From Chloroflexi bacterium HGW-Chloroflexi-10 (GTDB taxonomy: Bacteria; Chloroflexota; Anaerolineae; Anaerolineales; Anaerolineaceae), in contig PHBZ01000041.1 in NCBI GenBank assembly GCA_002840755.1, positions 1-47,873 on the forward strand: DNA of 47,873 nt, in the 5' to 3' direction. Position 1 is the first letter of the stretch, and the number at the start of each line of letters is the position of its first letter. A program made the translations under genes and the position numbers. The notes below the pieces were generated by a model. That model did not search any database and was not told the origin of the DNA. It saw only the letters and a program-made list of their open reading frames with translations. Of the stretch, positions 1-8,468 are shown one piece after another.

Positions 1-876
1 CCCAAGAAAGCCTTCGACGAAGCCGGTTACACCGTCCCGACCACCTGGGACGAACTGATCGCCCTCTCTGAAGAAATCGCCGCTGATGGCGACACCGCCT
101 GGTGTGTTGGAATTGAGTCTGGCGCTGCCACTGGTTGGCCGGCGACTGACTGGATGGAAGAGTTCATGCTGCGTACCACCTCAACCGAGAATTACGACAA
201 ATGGGTTGCCGGTACACTGCCTTTCTCTTCGCCTGAAGTTATGAATGCCGCCACCAAATTGGGCGAATTATGGTTCAATGACGACTATGTTTACGGCGGT
301 CGTGCTGCCATCACCACCACTTTCTTTGGTGATGCCCCCCTGCCCATGTTCGAGAATCCTCCCAAGTGCTGGTTACACAAACAGGGTAACTTCATCACTT
401 CCTTCTTCCCCACCAGTACCGTCGCCGGTGAAGACTATGACTTCTTCTACCTGCCCGGTATCGATCCTGCCTATGGTTCCCCGGTCCTCGTGGCTGGCGA
501 TATCATGGCCGCTTTCTCTGATCGCCCCGAAGTCAACGCTGTGATGGAATACTTTGCCACCGGCGCTTCCGTGGAAGGTTGGGTAAAAGCTGGTGGTGCT
601 ATCAGCCCGCATAATGACTCCAGCCTTGACTGGTACTCGAATGATGTTGATCGCGGCGTTGCCGAAATCATCCTCAATGCTTCAACCGTGCGCTTTGATG
701 CCTCCGATTTGATGCCCGGCGCCGTTGGTTCTGGTTCCTTCTGGAAATCCATGACCGACTGGGTCTCCGGCACTGTCGATCTCGAAACCGCTATGGCTGA
801 AATCGATGCTTCCTGGCCGAAACTGAAATCGATGCTTCCTGGCCGAAATAAGCTTGCCTTAATCGGCAGCTCCTAG
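1..876 (+). CDS. aglE: Alpha-glucoside ABC transporter substrate-binding protein, 3' part (AglE-like)
   Basis: The open frame runs in from the left edge, so the signal peptide and N-terminal lobe are missing and 291 residues are visible. The text matches the second half of the AglE/ThuE group of extracellular binding proteins (family 1), including an EFMLRTTS..YDKWVAG stretch followed by PP.CWLHKQGNFI. The product would be an exported lipoprotein that delivers maltose, sucrose or trehalose-type sugars to the permeases encoded next. The C-terminus is odd. A perfect 26-bp tandem duplication at 797-848 shifts the frame just before an ancestral TAA (849-851), so the protein runs about 18 residues past the expected ...DASWPK end. 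The family call is firm; the exact sugar is inferred. Confidence 0.88.
   Translation, partial: PKKAFDEAGYTVPTTWDELIALSEEIAADGDTAWCVGIESGAATGWPATDWMEEFMLRTTSTENYDKWVAGTLPFSSPEVMNAATKLGELWFNDDYVYGGRAAITTTFFGDAPLPMFENPPKCWLHKQGNFITSFFPTSTVAGEDYDFFYLPGIDPAYGSPVLVAGDIMAAFSDRPEVNAVMEYFATGASVEGWVKAGGAISPHNDSSLDWYSNDVDRGVAEIILNASTVRFDASDLMPGAVGSGSFWKSMTDWVSGTVDLETAMAEIDASWPKLKSMLPGRNKLALIGSS
797..848 (+). repeat. Perfect 26-bp tandem duplication at the end of aglE
   Basis: Positions 797-822 and 823-848 are identical, each beginning CTGAAATCGATG and ending GGCCGAAA. The unit is not a multiple of three, so the second copy is read in another frame (KLKSMLPGRN). Removing one copy puts TAA at 849-851 in frame directly after ...AEIDASWPK, a natural end for this family. 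This looks like a recent duplication, or an assembly error at a short repeat. Confidence 0.9.
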
Positions 877-895
877 TACTAACCGTTACGACAAC

Positions 896-932
896 GAGGC
901 AGGGTAGCCCCCGGTTATCCTGCCTCCATTTT
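896..932 (+). terminator. Hairpin between aglE and aglF
   Basis: GAGGCAGG (896-903) pairs perfectly with CCTGCCTC (919-926). Weaker G-T, T-A and A-T pairs extend the stem inward, and only a short CATTTT follows. The position between binding-protein and permease genes fits a partial terminator or mRNA-stabilising hairpin that keeps binding-protein transcript in excess. Confidence 0.55.
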
Positions 933-997
933 AGAAAACGCTCAACAAGCCCAATTTTTTTGGGATTCGGAAAATGGTAAAAAGGGAGAGTGGTTAT

Positions 998-2119
998 ATG
1001 CTGAGCGGACCTGAAAAACAAAATGGCATTGGTAGTATATTGGGATGGTTTACATCTACGATTGGGCGTATTCTCATATCCATTATCGTACCCGTCTTCA
1101 CTTTTGTCGTCCTCTGGCAAGGTTTCATCTTCTTGCGAGACAGCAATGCCCCCAAGCTGATCATCGTTCTGGTCGCTATGGTTTGGGGCGTCGGCGGTGT
1201 TGCCCTCTTATTTCTTGTAACCAACTGGCTGGTTGAACGCCTTGGTGAGAAATGGCGCTCGCACTTGCTGCCGTACGTATTCATTGGCCCGGCAATGGCC
1301 TTATTAATTTATTTCCTGGCATTGCCTGCTTTTCGAACCTTTTATCTCAGTTTATTTAACGCCAACAGCAGTGAATTTATCGGTTTTGAAAACTATGTTT
1401 TTACATTTACCGATCGTGCAATGTTGGAGGCATATCGTAACAATTTACTGTGGCTGCTGCTGGGAACATCTTTATGTGTTACCTTAGGCTTGCTCATCGC
1501 CGTATTGGCCGACCGCAGTAAATATGAAAATATCTTTAAAGCGCTCATTTTCTTACCAATGGCCATCTCTTTTGTTGGTTCAGGTATTATCTGGCGCTTT
1601 ATCTATTATTTTGCTCCTCCTGGCAGGGAACAAATTGGGGTGCTGAATGCTATTGTCACCGGATTAGGCGGTGAACCCCAAGCCTGGCTGACCCTCTTGC
1701 AGCCCTGGAACAATTACTTCTTAATTGTAATTATGATATGGCTGCAAACTGGCTATGCCATGGTGCTCTTCTCGGCTGCCATCAAGGGCATTCCAGCCGA
1801 CCTGATGGAAGCTGCCCGTGTAGATGGTGCTAATGAATTCCAAATATTTTTCCATATCACCATCCCTTCTATCATGGGGACATTAATCACAGTAACTACC
1901 ACGATCATTATCTTTACATTGAAACTCTTTGATATTGTAATCGTGATGACTGGCGGCCAATACGGCACGCACGTCATCGCCACACAATTCTACCGACAGT
2001 TCTTTACCAATCGCAACTTTGGGGTAGGCTCCGCTATTGCTATCGTCCTATTAATCGCTGTTATCCCGGTAATGATCTATAACCTCCGCTCTTTTAACGA
2101 AAGGAAGGCATTCCGATGA
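998..2119 (+). CDS. aglF: Alpha-glucoside ABC transporter permease, AglF (MalF type)
   Basis: This is an integral membrane subunit of a carbohydrate importer (binding-protein-dependent transport inner membrane component, MalF side). Two hydrophobic segments in the first ~90 residues precede the conserved six-TM permease core. The EAA loop that docks the ATPase reads EAARVDGAN from about residue 271, and the tail ends in VIPVMIYNLRSF. The phrases LIFLPMAISFVGSGIIWRF and GGEPQAWLTLLQPWNN are characteristic of AglF proteins. ATG 998 is chosen because GGGAGAG at 984-990 sits 7 nt upstream; the in-frame ATG at 974 has no ribosome-binding site. It overlaps aglG by 4 nt (ATGA), so the two are translationally coupled. 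No ATPase gene is in view, so a shared MsiK/MalK-type ATPase elsewhere is inferred. Confidence 0.9.
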   Translation: MLSGPEKQNGIGSILGWFTSTIGRILISIIVPVFTFVVLWQGFIFLRDSNAPKLIIVLVAMVWGVGGVALLFLVTNWLVERLGEKWRSHLLPYVFIGPAMALLIYFLALPAFRTFYLSLFNANSSEFIGFENYVFTFTDRAMLEAYRNNLLWLLLGTSLCVTLGLLIAVLADRSKYENIFKALIFLPMAISFVGSGIIWRFIYYFAPPGREQIGVLNAIVTGLGGEPQAWLTLLQPWNNYFLIVIMIWLQTGYAMVLFSAAIKGIPADLMEAARVDGANEFQIFFHITIPSIMGTLITVTTTIIIFTLKLFDIVIVMTGGQYGTHVIATQFYRQFFTNRNFGVGSAIAIVLLIAVIPVMIYNLRSFNERKAFR

Positions 2120-3228
2120 GCCAACGATCACCTTCCCAACAACGGAAAAAAATTATCTCTACGATCCTGGTAAATCTGGTTCTCCTCTTGATCGTTGTCG
2201 TGTGGACAGTCCCAACTCTGGGCCTATTTGTTTCATCCTTCCGCAGCCGAGATGATATCCGCAGCTCCGGATGGTGGACGATTTTCCCGCATCGTTCCTG
2301 GGCTACAGCGGACCAGATCGTACTGGATAAAGAAACTGTAGATTTACGCCAACCAATCCCGGTAAACGGCGTCACCTACTCGGATGATGAATTACAAAAA
2401 GGGGTCGCTCTTCCAGACGGTACACGCCTGATCTGGGAAAACCGCCGAGAAAGAATAATCAACATTCAGGATCAAGAATGGGCAATGAATACCAGGTTTA
2501 CCCTGGAAAACTACGAAAACGTAATGTCCGGTAAAACTTATGAATATGTTACTGAAGACGGCAGCACGACGACAGAAAAAGGGGATGATATGAGTAATTC
2601 ATTTCTAAATTCTGTTGCAGTTGCTGTACCAGGAACAATTATTCCGATCCTGATTGCTGCTTTTGCCGCCTATGGCTTTGCCTGGATGAATTTTCCGGGC
2701 CGCAAGTTTCTTTTCACTTTGGTCGTCGCATTGTTGGTAGTCCCACTCCAACTGGCTTTAATCCCCATCCTGCGTGACTTTGTGGCATTGAAACTGAACG
2801 GAACCTACCTGGCTATCTGGTTGGCGCATGCCGGTTTTGGCTTACCTCTGGCTACCTATCTATTGTATAACTACATCAGCAGTCTTCCACGGGATATTCT
2901 GGAATCCGCCTTTATTGACGGTGCTTCACACTTTACCATCTTCCAGAAATTAATCCTGCCGTTATCTATTCCAGCGCTGGCTTCTTTTGCGATTTTCCAA
3001 TTCTTGTGGCTCTGGAATGATTATCTGGTGGCCCTGGTCTTCATTGGTTCAAAACCGGATGTTCAGGTAATGACCATGCGTCTGGCCGAAATGGTCGGCT
3101 CACGAGGTCAGGACTGGCACGTAATGACAGCCGGTGCATTCATCACCATGCTATTACCATTGGTCGTCTTCTTCTCACTGCAACGGTACTTTGTTCGTGG
3201 TTTGATGGCCGGATCCGTTAAGGGTTAA
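2116..3228 (+). CDS. aglG: Alpha-glucoside ABC transporter permease, AglG (MalG type)
   Basis: Second permease of the importer, 370 aa. TM1 lies near residues 15-40. A long extracytoplasmic stretch of roughly 80-100 residues follows (hydrophilic, with VNGVTYSDDELQ), then the five-TM core with an EAA loop beginning ESAFIDGAS at about residue 263. The end, RYFVRGLMAGSVKG, is the standard C-terminus of MalG/AglG proteins. The long loop after TM1 is typical of AglG and makes it longer than MalG (about 280-300 aa). The start overlaps the aglF stop (ATGA), with AAAGGAAGG upstream. A strong terminator follows at 3245-3298, so this ends the transporter operon. Confidence 0.9.
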   Translation: MSQRSPSQQRKKIISTILVNLVLLLIVVVWTVPTLGLFVSSFRSRDDIRSSGWWTIFPHRSWATADQIVLDKETVDLRQPIPVNGVTYSDDELQKGVALPDGTRLIWENRRERIINIQDQEWAMNTRFTLENYENVMSGKTYEYVTEDGSTTTEKGDDMSNSFLNSVAVAVPGTIIPILIAAFAAYGFAWMNFPGRKFLFTLVVALLVVPLQLALIPILRDFVALKLNGTYLAIWLAHAGFGLPLATYLLYNYISSLPRDILESAFIDGASHFTIFQKLILPLSIPALASFAIFQFLWLWNDYLVALVFIGSKPDVQVMTMRLAEMVGSRGQDWHVMTAGAFITMLLPLVVFFSLQRYFVRGLMAGSVKG

Positions 3229-3244
3229 TCCATTTCGTAATCAA

Positions 3245-3298
3245 TCTGCCCCGCCACCCTGGTATTTCTCCAGGGTGGCGGCAGATATTTTTTTTGTT
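3245..3298 (+). terminator. Rho-independent terminator after aglG
   Basis: CCGCCACCCTGG (3251-3262) pairs without mismatch with CCAGGGTGGCGG (3270-3281). The stem is extended by TCTG/CAGA after a small bulge. A T-rich run (3288-3295) follows closely. Confidence 0.9.
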
Positions 3299-3363
3299 TG
3301 ACAGCAATCATTTTTCTATCATCATTGAAACCTATTTAAATATCAGGAGTAATTAAGAATTTT

Positions 3364-4992
3364 ATGACTACAGAACCTTTGTGGTATCAAAACGCGATTT
3401 TTTATGAAGTCAATGTGCGCGCATTTTACGATTCTAACGCTGACGGCCACGGCGATTTGCCCGGTTTGATCGAAAAACTGGATTATCTCAAAGACCTGGG
3501 GGTGAATTGCATCTGGGTTATGCCAATCTACGATTCACCGCTACGCGATGATGGCTACGACATTTCCGATTTCCTTAAAATTCAAGCCGTATTTGGCAAT
3601 GTGCAGGATTTCCGCCGGTTGATCGAAGAAGCCCATGCCCGCGGCATACGCATCATCACCGACATGATCATGAACCACACTTCTGATCAACATCCCTGGT
3701 TTCAGGCTGCCCGCTCCGACCCGAACTCACCCTACCGTGATTTTTATGTATGGAGTGACACCCGAGAAAAATATTCGGATGCACGCATCATTTTTCTGGA
3801 TACTGAAGAATCGAATTGGAGCTGGGATGAAAAAGCCCAACAGTACTACTGGCATCGTTTTTATGCCTCACAGCCGGATTTGAACTACGATAACCCGGCT
3901 GTCCGTCAGGCGATGCTGGATATTATGAAATTCTGGCTGGATATGGGTATTGATGGTTTCCGCGCTGATGCAGTACCGTATTTGATTGAACGCGAAGGCA
4001 CCAATTGTGAAAACCTGCCAGAAACACATGCCATATTAAAGGAAGTACGTACCTTTATTGATAAGAACTATCCAGGGCGCATTCTGTTAGCCGAAGCCAA
4101 CCAGTGGCCAAAAGATGTACTTGAATACTTTGGCAATAGCGACGAATTTCATATGGGCTTTCATTTCCCGGTTATGCCGCGCATCTTTATGGCTCTGCGC
4201 AAAGCTGACCGTTCTTCCCTGGTCTGGATTTTAGAACAAACACCCCCGATCCCAAAAAACTGCCAATGGTGCACCTTCCTGCGAAACCACGATGAGTTGA
4301 CCCTGGAAATGGTGACAGAGGAAGAACGCCAATGGATGTGGCAGCAATATGCGCCCGATCCGCGTATGCGTCTCAACCTGGGTATACGCCGTCGTCAGGC
4401 TCCACTGCTGGAAAATGACCCGGCACTCATCCGCCTGGCAAACGTTTTGCTTTTCTCGCTGCCCGGTACCCCAATCATTTATTATGGGGACGAAATCGGA
4501 ATGGGAGATAACATCTGGTTGTTCGACCGTAACGGCGTACGCACCCCAATGCAATGGGACAAAACAGCCAATGCCGGATTTTCCAGCGCAGCCCCGGATA
4601 AGCTATACGCATCAGTGATCGAGCAAGATCCATATGGACTACAAATTGTCAACGTGGAAGATCAACTAGCGGATCCGAATTCATTGTTCAACTTCTTTAA
4701 ACGCCTGATCGAAATCCGTAAAGCCAACCCGGCATTTTCGATTGGCAACCTCACCTGGTTGGATGTGACCGATCCTGGTGTGGTAGCAATCAGCCGAGTC
4801 TATGAAGGTCAGACACTGGTTATCCTGCTCAATCTTTCTCTCGATACCAAAAACCTCCATCTGCAGATCCCGAATGTTTATGGAGCTCCTCTGGATTTGT
4901 GGAATAATCAATTCCGTATGGATTGGAACGATGGCAAAATCGATTGCCAGTTGACTGCCCGCCAGTATATCTGGCTGAAATTTACAGGATGA
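3364..4992 (+). CDS. treS: Trehalose synthase / maltose alpha-glucosyltransferase (GH13)
   Basis: A cytoplasmic GH13 enzyme of 542 aa without a signal peptide. It is predicted to interconvert maltose and trehalose. The N-terminus (WYQNAIFYEVNVRAFYDSN, then DSPLRDDGYDI) is diagnostic of TreS. Catalytic residues are visible: nucleophile D202 in GFRADAV, acid/base E244 in LLAEANQW and stabiliser D310 in RNHDE. The protein ends after the beta-sandwich domain C, with no fused maltokinase domain. Only the more distant AGGAG at 3345-3349 serves as ribosome-binding site (14 nt from ATG), and no nearer start exists. It lies 18 nt upstream of amylosucrase and downstream of an alpha-glucoside importer, which suggests intracellular handling of imported disaccharides. 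A related GH13 specificity such as alpha-glucosidase cannot be excluded. Confidence 0.87.
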   Translation: MTTEPLWYQNAIFYEVNVRAFYDSNADGHGDLPGLIEKLDYLKDLGVNCIWVMPIYDSPLRDDGYDISDFLKIQAVFGNVQDFRRLIEEAHARGIRIITDMIMNHTSDQHPWFQAARSDPNSPYRDFYVWSDTREKYSDARIIFLDTEESNWSWDEKAQQYYWHRFYASQPDLNYDNPAVRQAMLDIMKFWLDMGIDGFRADAVPYLIEREGTNCENLPETHAILKEVRTFIDKNYPGRILLAEANQWPKDVLEYFGNSDEFHMGFHFPVMPRIFMALRKADRSSLVWILEQTPPIPKNCQWCTFLRNHDELTLEMVTEEERQWMWQQYAPDPRMRLNLGIRRRQAPLLENDPALIRLANVLLFSLPGTPIIYYGDEIGMGDNIWLFDRNGVRTPMQWDKTANAGFSSAAPDKLYASVIEQDPYGLQIVNVEDQLADPNSLFNFFKRLIEIRKANPAFSIGNLTWLDVTDPGVVAISRVYEGQTLVILLNLSLDTKNLHLQIPNVYGAPLDLWNNQFRMDWNDGKIDCQLTARQYIWLKFTG

Positions 4993-5010
4993 ATCCAGTG
5001 AGGTTACCAA

Positions 5011-6966
5011 ATGCCCCAACAGCCTGACGAAAATTTATACGCCTATCGCATAACCCGCGAACGCCTTTTTCCCCGGCTGAAAAATCACTTCGCAGCGAAT
5101 ATTCATCAAGAGCCTTCTGCCTGGCAAGCCTATTTTGACCGGCTGGAAATCCATTTTCCGCGCCTGTTTAAATTGTACTATCAACTTTATGCCCGGCAGT
5201 TTGATTTTTACTATCATCTGGAAGATTTACTCATCTCGATCACGCGCATGTGGCTGGAACGCTCCGCCGAATTGAAAGACCTGGATGAAAACCGCCTGGC
5301 AAACCCGGATTGGTTTCAATCCAACCAGATGCTCGGAGGAGTTTGCTATGTGGATCGATTCGCCGGCAATCTGCAGGGTTTGCGTAAGAAAATACCTTAT
5401 TTTCAGGAACTGGGGCTAACCTACCTGCACCTGATGCCTCTGTATGAAGTTCCCGAAGGTGAGAATGATGGAGGTTATGCGGTGACCAGTTACCGGCAAG
5501 TTGATCCGCGCCTGGGCAGCATGGCAGAACTCCGTGAACTGACCACCGAACTGCGCGCTCAGGGCATCAGCCTGGTGCTGGACCTGATTTACAACCATAC
5601 TGCCGATAACCATATCTGGGCACAAAAAGCACTGGCAGGCGATCAACAGTATCAAAATTATTACCTCATGTTTCCGGATCGCACAGTGCCGGATGCCTAT
5701 GAACGTACACTGCGTGAAATCTTTCCGGAGGAGCATCCAGGTGCTTTTACTTACAACCCGCAATTGGGAAAATGGGTCTGGACCACCTTTCATTCTTACC
5801 AATGGGATCTGAATTACGCCAATCCCGAGGTCTTCAATCGGATGGCCGAAGAAATGCTCTTTGTTGCCAATATTGGGGTTGAAGTTCTGCGTCTGGATGC
5901 AGTTGCTTTTACCTGGAAAGAAATGGGTACCGGCTGTGAAAATCTGCCGGAAGCACATTTGCTCATTCAAGCATTTAATGCCGTTGCACGCATCGCAGCC
6001 CCTGTCTTGCTCTTTAAGTCTGAAGCCATTGTTCACCCGGATGAAGTTGTTAAATACATCAAACCCCAGGAATGTCAGCTTTCTTATAATCCACTGCTGA
6101 TGGCGCTGCTGTGGAACACATTAGCCACCCGCCAGACCAACCTGCTCACCCAGGCACTTCAGCAGCGTTATCACCTACCGTCCGGAACAACCTGGGTCAA
6201 TTATATTCGCTGTCATGATGACATTGGATGGACCTTCTCTGATGAGGATGCCGCACAGTTAAACATTAATGGGTACGATCACCGCCAATTTCTAAACCAA
6301 TTTTATACCGGGCGTTTTGAAGGAAGCTTCTCGCGGGGATTGCCGTTCCAGGAAAATATGAAAACCGGGGATATGCGCATTTGCGGTACCGCAGCCTCGC
6401 TAGCCGGGCTGGAAAAAGCACTGAATGAAGAAACTGATCTCGAAGTGAATCTGGCTATTAAACGAATCTTACTAATGCATAGTGTCATCCTTACCGCCGG
6501 TGGAATTCCATTGATCTACTTAGGGGATGAAACTGCCATGATGAATGATTACAGTTATCACAACGATGCAGCAAGAGTCAACGACAGCCGCTGGGTGCAC
6601 CGCCCTCTCGCCGATTGGGAGTGGATTGAAAAACGCAATCAACCCGGCAGCATACCAGCCAAAATGTTTCAGGGACTACAACAAATCATTCACATCCGAA
6701 AAGAGAATAAAGCCTTCAGTGACGGTGAATTGGAAGCTTTTGACAGCGGTAACCAGCATGTTCTGAGCTTTGTACGCTCCAGCGGTGCTGAACGCGTACT
6801 GGTTCTGGCTAATTTCAGTGAAAAACACCAGGTTTTGCCATCCAACCTGCTGCGGCTTTATGGCCTCAGTTATCGCTTTGAAAACCTGGTCAGCGGGCAA
6901 ATCACCGGCCTGCAAGAGATTGAACTGGAACCTTACACTGTCTTGCTACTGGCTTCCAGGATTTAA
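5011..6966 (+). CDS. ams: Amylosucrase (GH13_4)
   Basis: 651 aa, close to the family length of about 640-650. Amylosucrase moves glucose from sucrose onto an alpha-1,4-glucan and releases fructose; some close relatives are plain sucrose hydrolases. The helical N-terminal domain (residues ~1-95) is followed by the hallmark DWFQSNQMLGGVCYVDRFAG, DGGYAVTSYR and WNTLATRQ stretches. Catalytic residues are nucleophile D296 in RLDAVAF, acid/base E338 in FKSEAIV and stabiliser D403 in RCHDDIGW. There is no signal peptide, so sucrose must be imported, fitting the adjacent transporter. The start follows GTGAGGT (4999-5005), and the gene is almost certainly cotranscribed with treS. Polymerase versus hydrolase activity cannot be told from sequence alone. 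Confidence 0.92.
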   Translation: MPQQPDENLYAYRITRERLFPRLKNHFAANIHQEPSAWQAYFDRLEIHFPRLFKLYYQLYARQFDFYYHLEDLLISITRMWLERSAELKDLDENRLANPDWFQSNQMLGGVCYVDRFAGNLQGLRKKIPYFQELGLTYLHLMPLYEVPEGENDGGYAVTSYRQVDPRLGSMAELRELTTELRAQGISLVLDLIYNHTADNHIWAQKALAGDQQYQNYYLMFPDRTVPDAYERTLREIFPEEHPGAFTYNPQLGKWVWTTFHSYQWDLNYANPEVFNRMAEEMLFVANIGVEVLRLDAVAFTWKEMGTGCENLPEAHLLIQAFNAVARIAAPVLLFKSEAIVHPDEVVKYIKPQECQLSYNPLLMALLWNTLATRQTNLLTQALQQRYHLPSGTTWVNYIRCHDDIGWTFSDEDAAQLNINGYDHRQFLNQFYTGRFEGSFSRGLPFQENMKTGDMRICGTAASLAGLEKALNEETDLEVNLAIKRILLMHSVILTAGGIPLIYLGDETAMMNDYSYHNDAARVNDSRWVHRPLADWEWIEKRNQPGSIPAKMFQGLQQIIHIRKENKAFSDGELEAFDSGNQHVLSFVRSSGAERVLVLANFSEKHQVLPSNLLRLYGLSYRFENLVSGQITGLQEIELEPYTVLLLASRI

Positions 6967-6995
6967 TTCGTATTAATAACTACTCTCCCTTTCGT

Positions 6996-7025
6996 CACAG
7001 GCGCACCCGCAAAGGTGCGCCTGTG
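6996..7025 (+). terminator. Perfect 12-bp hairpin after amylosucrase
   Basis: CACAGGCGCACC (6996-7007) and GGTGCGCCTGTG (7014-7025) pair perfectly around the loop CGCAAA. No T-run follows, so termination may be Rho-assisted, or the hairpin may protect the 3' end of the sugar operon mRNA. Confidence 0.6.
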
Positions 7026-7082
7026 CTATTATGAAGCTGCTTTGAGAAATCCCTTGCTACCAGCAACCTGTATGCTTTTATC

Positions 7083-7110
7083 TTGCCTTAACCAATTAAC
7101 CTGCTATAGT
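7083..7110 (+). promoter_or_regulatory. Predicted sigma-70-type promoter of arsC
   Basis: TTGCCT (7083-7088) and TATAGT (7105-7110) are separated by 16 nt, 31 nt upstream of the arsC start. No ArsR-type operator was recognised around it. Confidence 0.45.
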
Positions 7111-7141
7111 ATTAAATATTGAAACCATCCGGAGTTGTTGA

Positions 7142-7564
7142 ATGCGCAAAAAGAATATTTTGATTTTATGTACCGGCAATTCTGCCCGTTCCCAAATGGC
7201 AGAAGCAATTATTAACCATGATCTCGGGGATTCCTGGCACGCAGTCAGCGCCGGCACAGAACCAACGGGATTCGTTCACCCAATGGCATTGGAAGTTCTG
7301 ACTGAGATGGGTATTCAGCATCAGGGAAGTTCAAAATCTGTAGAAACATTCCGCGATCAACCATTTGATATGGTGATAACGGTGTGTGATGATGCCGCCG
7401 AAAACTGTCCTTTGTGGCTGGGGCAGGGCAAAAAAATCCATATTGGCTTTCCGGACCCGGCCAAGGCACCTGGAACAAATGCGGAAATGAGATCTGTTTT
7501 TCAAACCGTTCGCGACGATATCCGAATGAAAATTATCCGGGTATTAAAACAAAGTCAACCATGA
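7142..7564 (+). CDS. arsC: Arsenate reductase, thioredoxin-coupled (LMW-PTP fold)
   Basis: Reduces arsenate to arsenite in the cytoplasm, with electrons from thioredoxin. The 140-aa sequence carries the phosphatase-like loop CTGNSARS with C10 and R16. The redox cysteines C82 and C89 (VCDDAAENC) and D105 in FPDP also fall at the numbering known for Staphylococcus ArsC. All catalytic parts are present. GGAG at 7131-7134 precedes the ATG by 7 nt. There is no arsR, arsB/acr3 or arsA nearby, so arsenite export would have to be encoded elsewhere. Confidence 0.93.
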   Translation: MRKKNILILCTGNSARSQMAEAIINHDLGDSWHAVSAGTEPTGFVHPMALEVLTEMGIQHQGSSKSVETFRDQPFDMVITVCDDAAENCPLWLGQGKKIHIGFPDPAKAPGTNAEMRSVFQTVRDDIRMKIIRVLKQSQP

Positions 7565-7614
7565 ATAATGATTGACCTGGATTATGATCAATATAAAAGT
7601 TCAAGGAATTCCTC

Positions 7615-8439
7615 ATGAAATTTATACGCCGTTTTAGCACAATACCCCTGATCCTGTTTGCGATTATCGGGATGCTATTTTCAATTTATGCAATTGTTCA
7701 GGTCTGGCGGCTAAGACTGCCCGTGATCGTTCAGGTCAACACGTTTCTTGTTTTTTCGGAGACCGTTGTTTCCACAGCCGGTGATGGGTTTGCTATCGTC
7801 GATACGGCGCTGGAAAACGCCGATGCGAGCCTGGGTAAATTGGAAGAGAGCATCACTGTGATGGCGAAATCAGTGGAAGACACCAGTAATCTGGCTACCA
7901 ATTTTGCCTCTCTCTTCAGTGGAGAATTTACGGATACGATCAGGAACACTCGTATTTCAGTTACAGCAGCACAAAGTTCTGCCAAGATCATAGACAACCT
8001 GTTATACGCATTTTCACAAATTCCGATCATTGGTCTGCCTTATAACCCGCCCAAGCCACTCAATATCGCTCTGGAAGAAGTGGCCACCAACCTCAACGGA
8101 ATTCCGGAATCGCTGGACAAGGTCTCTAACAGCCTGGAATCCAGCAGTTCAAACCTGAATACCCTGGAAACGCAAGTATCTGAAATTGCCAGCGGTCTGG
8201 AAGACATCCAAAAAAACCTGAACGACGCCCGCATTGTTTTACAGGATACACAATCTGACCTGCTTGAAATTGAATCTTCGCTGCAAAATGCACAAAGAAA
8301 ATTGAACAGTTGGGTAACATGGACGGCAGTGATCCTGACCTTCCTGCTGGTTTCCTTGTTGGTATCGCAATTCGGTACACTTTTGCAAGGGGTAGAGATA
8401 TGGAAAGAAAACGGCAAGAATACTGTGAAAGAAGCATAA
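7615..8439 (+). CDS. Two-TM coiled-coil membrane protein of unknown function
   Basis: I do not recognise a named family. The 274-aa product has an N-terminal TM segment (about residues 9-30), then a long region rich in S, N, L, E and D with heptad-like spacing. A second TM segment follows (about residues 233-255, WTAVILTFLLVSLLVSQFG) and a short charged tail. The plan suggests a coiled coil held outside the membrane between two anchors. AAGGAA at 7602-7607 precedes the ATG. It lies 50 nt after arsC on the same strand and converges with the phosphoesterase gene. It has the same plan as the protein at 32894-33556, though no clear sequence similarity. Confidence 0.75.
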   Translation: MKFIRRFSTIPLILFAIIGMLFSIYAIVQVWRLRLPVIVQVNTFLVFSETVVSTAGDGFAIVDTALENADASLGKLEESITVMAKSVEDTSNLATNFASLFSGEFTDTIRNTRISVTAAQSSAKIIDNLLYAFSQIPIIGLPYNPPKPLNIALEEVATNLNGIPESLDKVSNSLESSSSNLNTLETQVSEIASGLEDIQKNLNDARIVLQDTQSDLLEIESSLQNAQRKLNSWVTWTAVILTFLLVSLLVSQFGTLLQGVEIWKENGKNTVKEA

Positions 8440-8444
8440 GGCGC

Positions 8445-8466
8445 TGATTGTGAGAATCAAATTTTA
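8445..8466. terminator. Weak hairpin between convergent genes
   Basis: TGATT (8445-8449) and AATCA (8455-8459) form a short stem followed by AATTTTAA. It sits in the 29-nt gap between convergent genes, so it could serve both strands, but the stem is only 5 bp. Confidence 0.3.
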
Positions 8467-8468
8467 AA

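Noticed and set aside
2270..2530. The long loop of AglG as a foreign insertion
   Set aside because: An enlarged extracytoplasmic segment after TM1 is normal for AglG-type permeases, and the reading frame and codon use are continuous.
3298..3326. Perfect TTGACA in front of treS as a promoter
   Set aside because: No acceptable -10 box at 16-18 nt. The TATCAT candidate is only 13 nt away, and the TTGACA overlaps the tail of the terminator.
5416..6036. 206-codon open frame on the minus strand inside amylosucrase
   Set aside because: It lies opposite a well-conserved GH13 gene and shows no family motif or ribosome-binding site.
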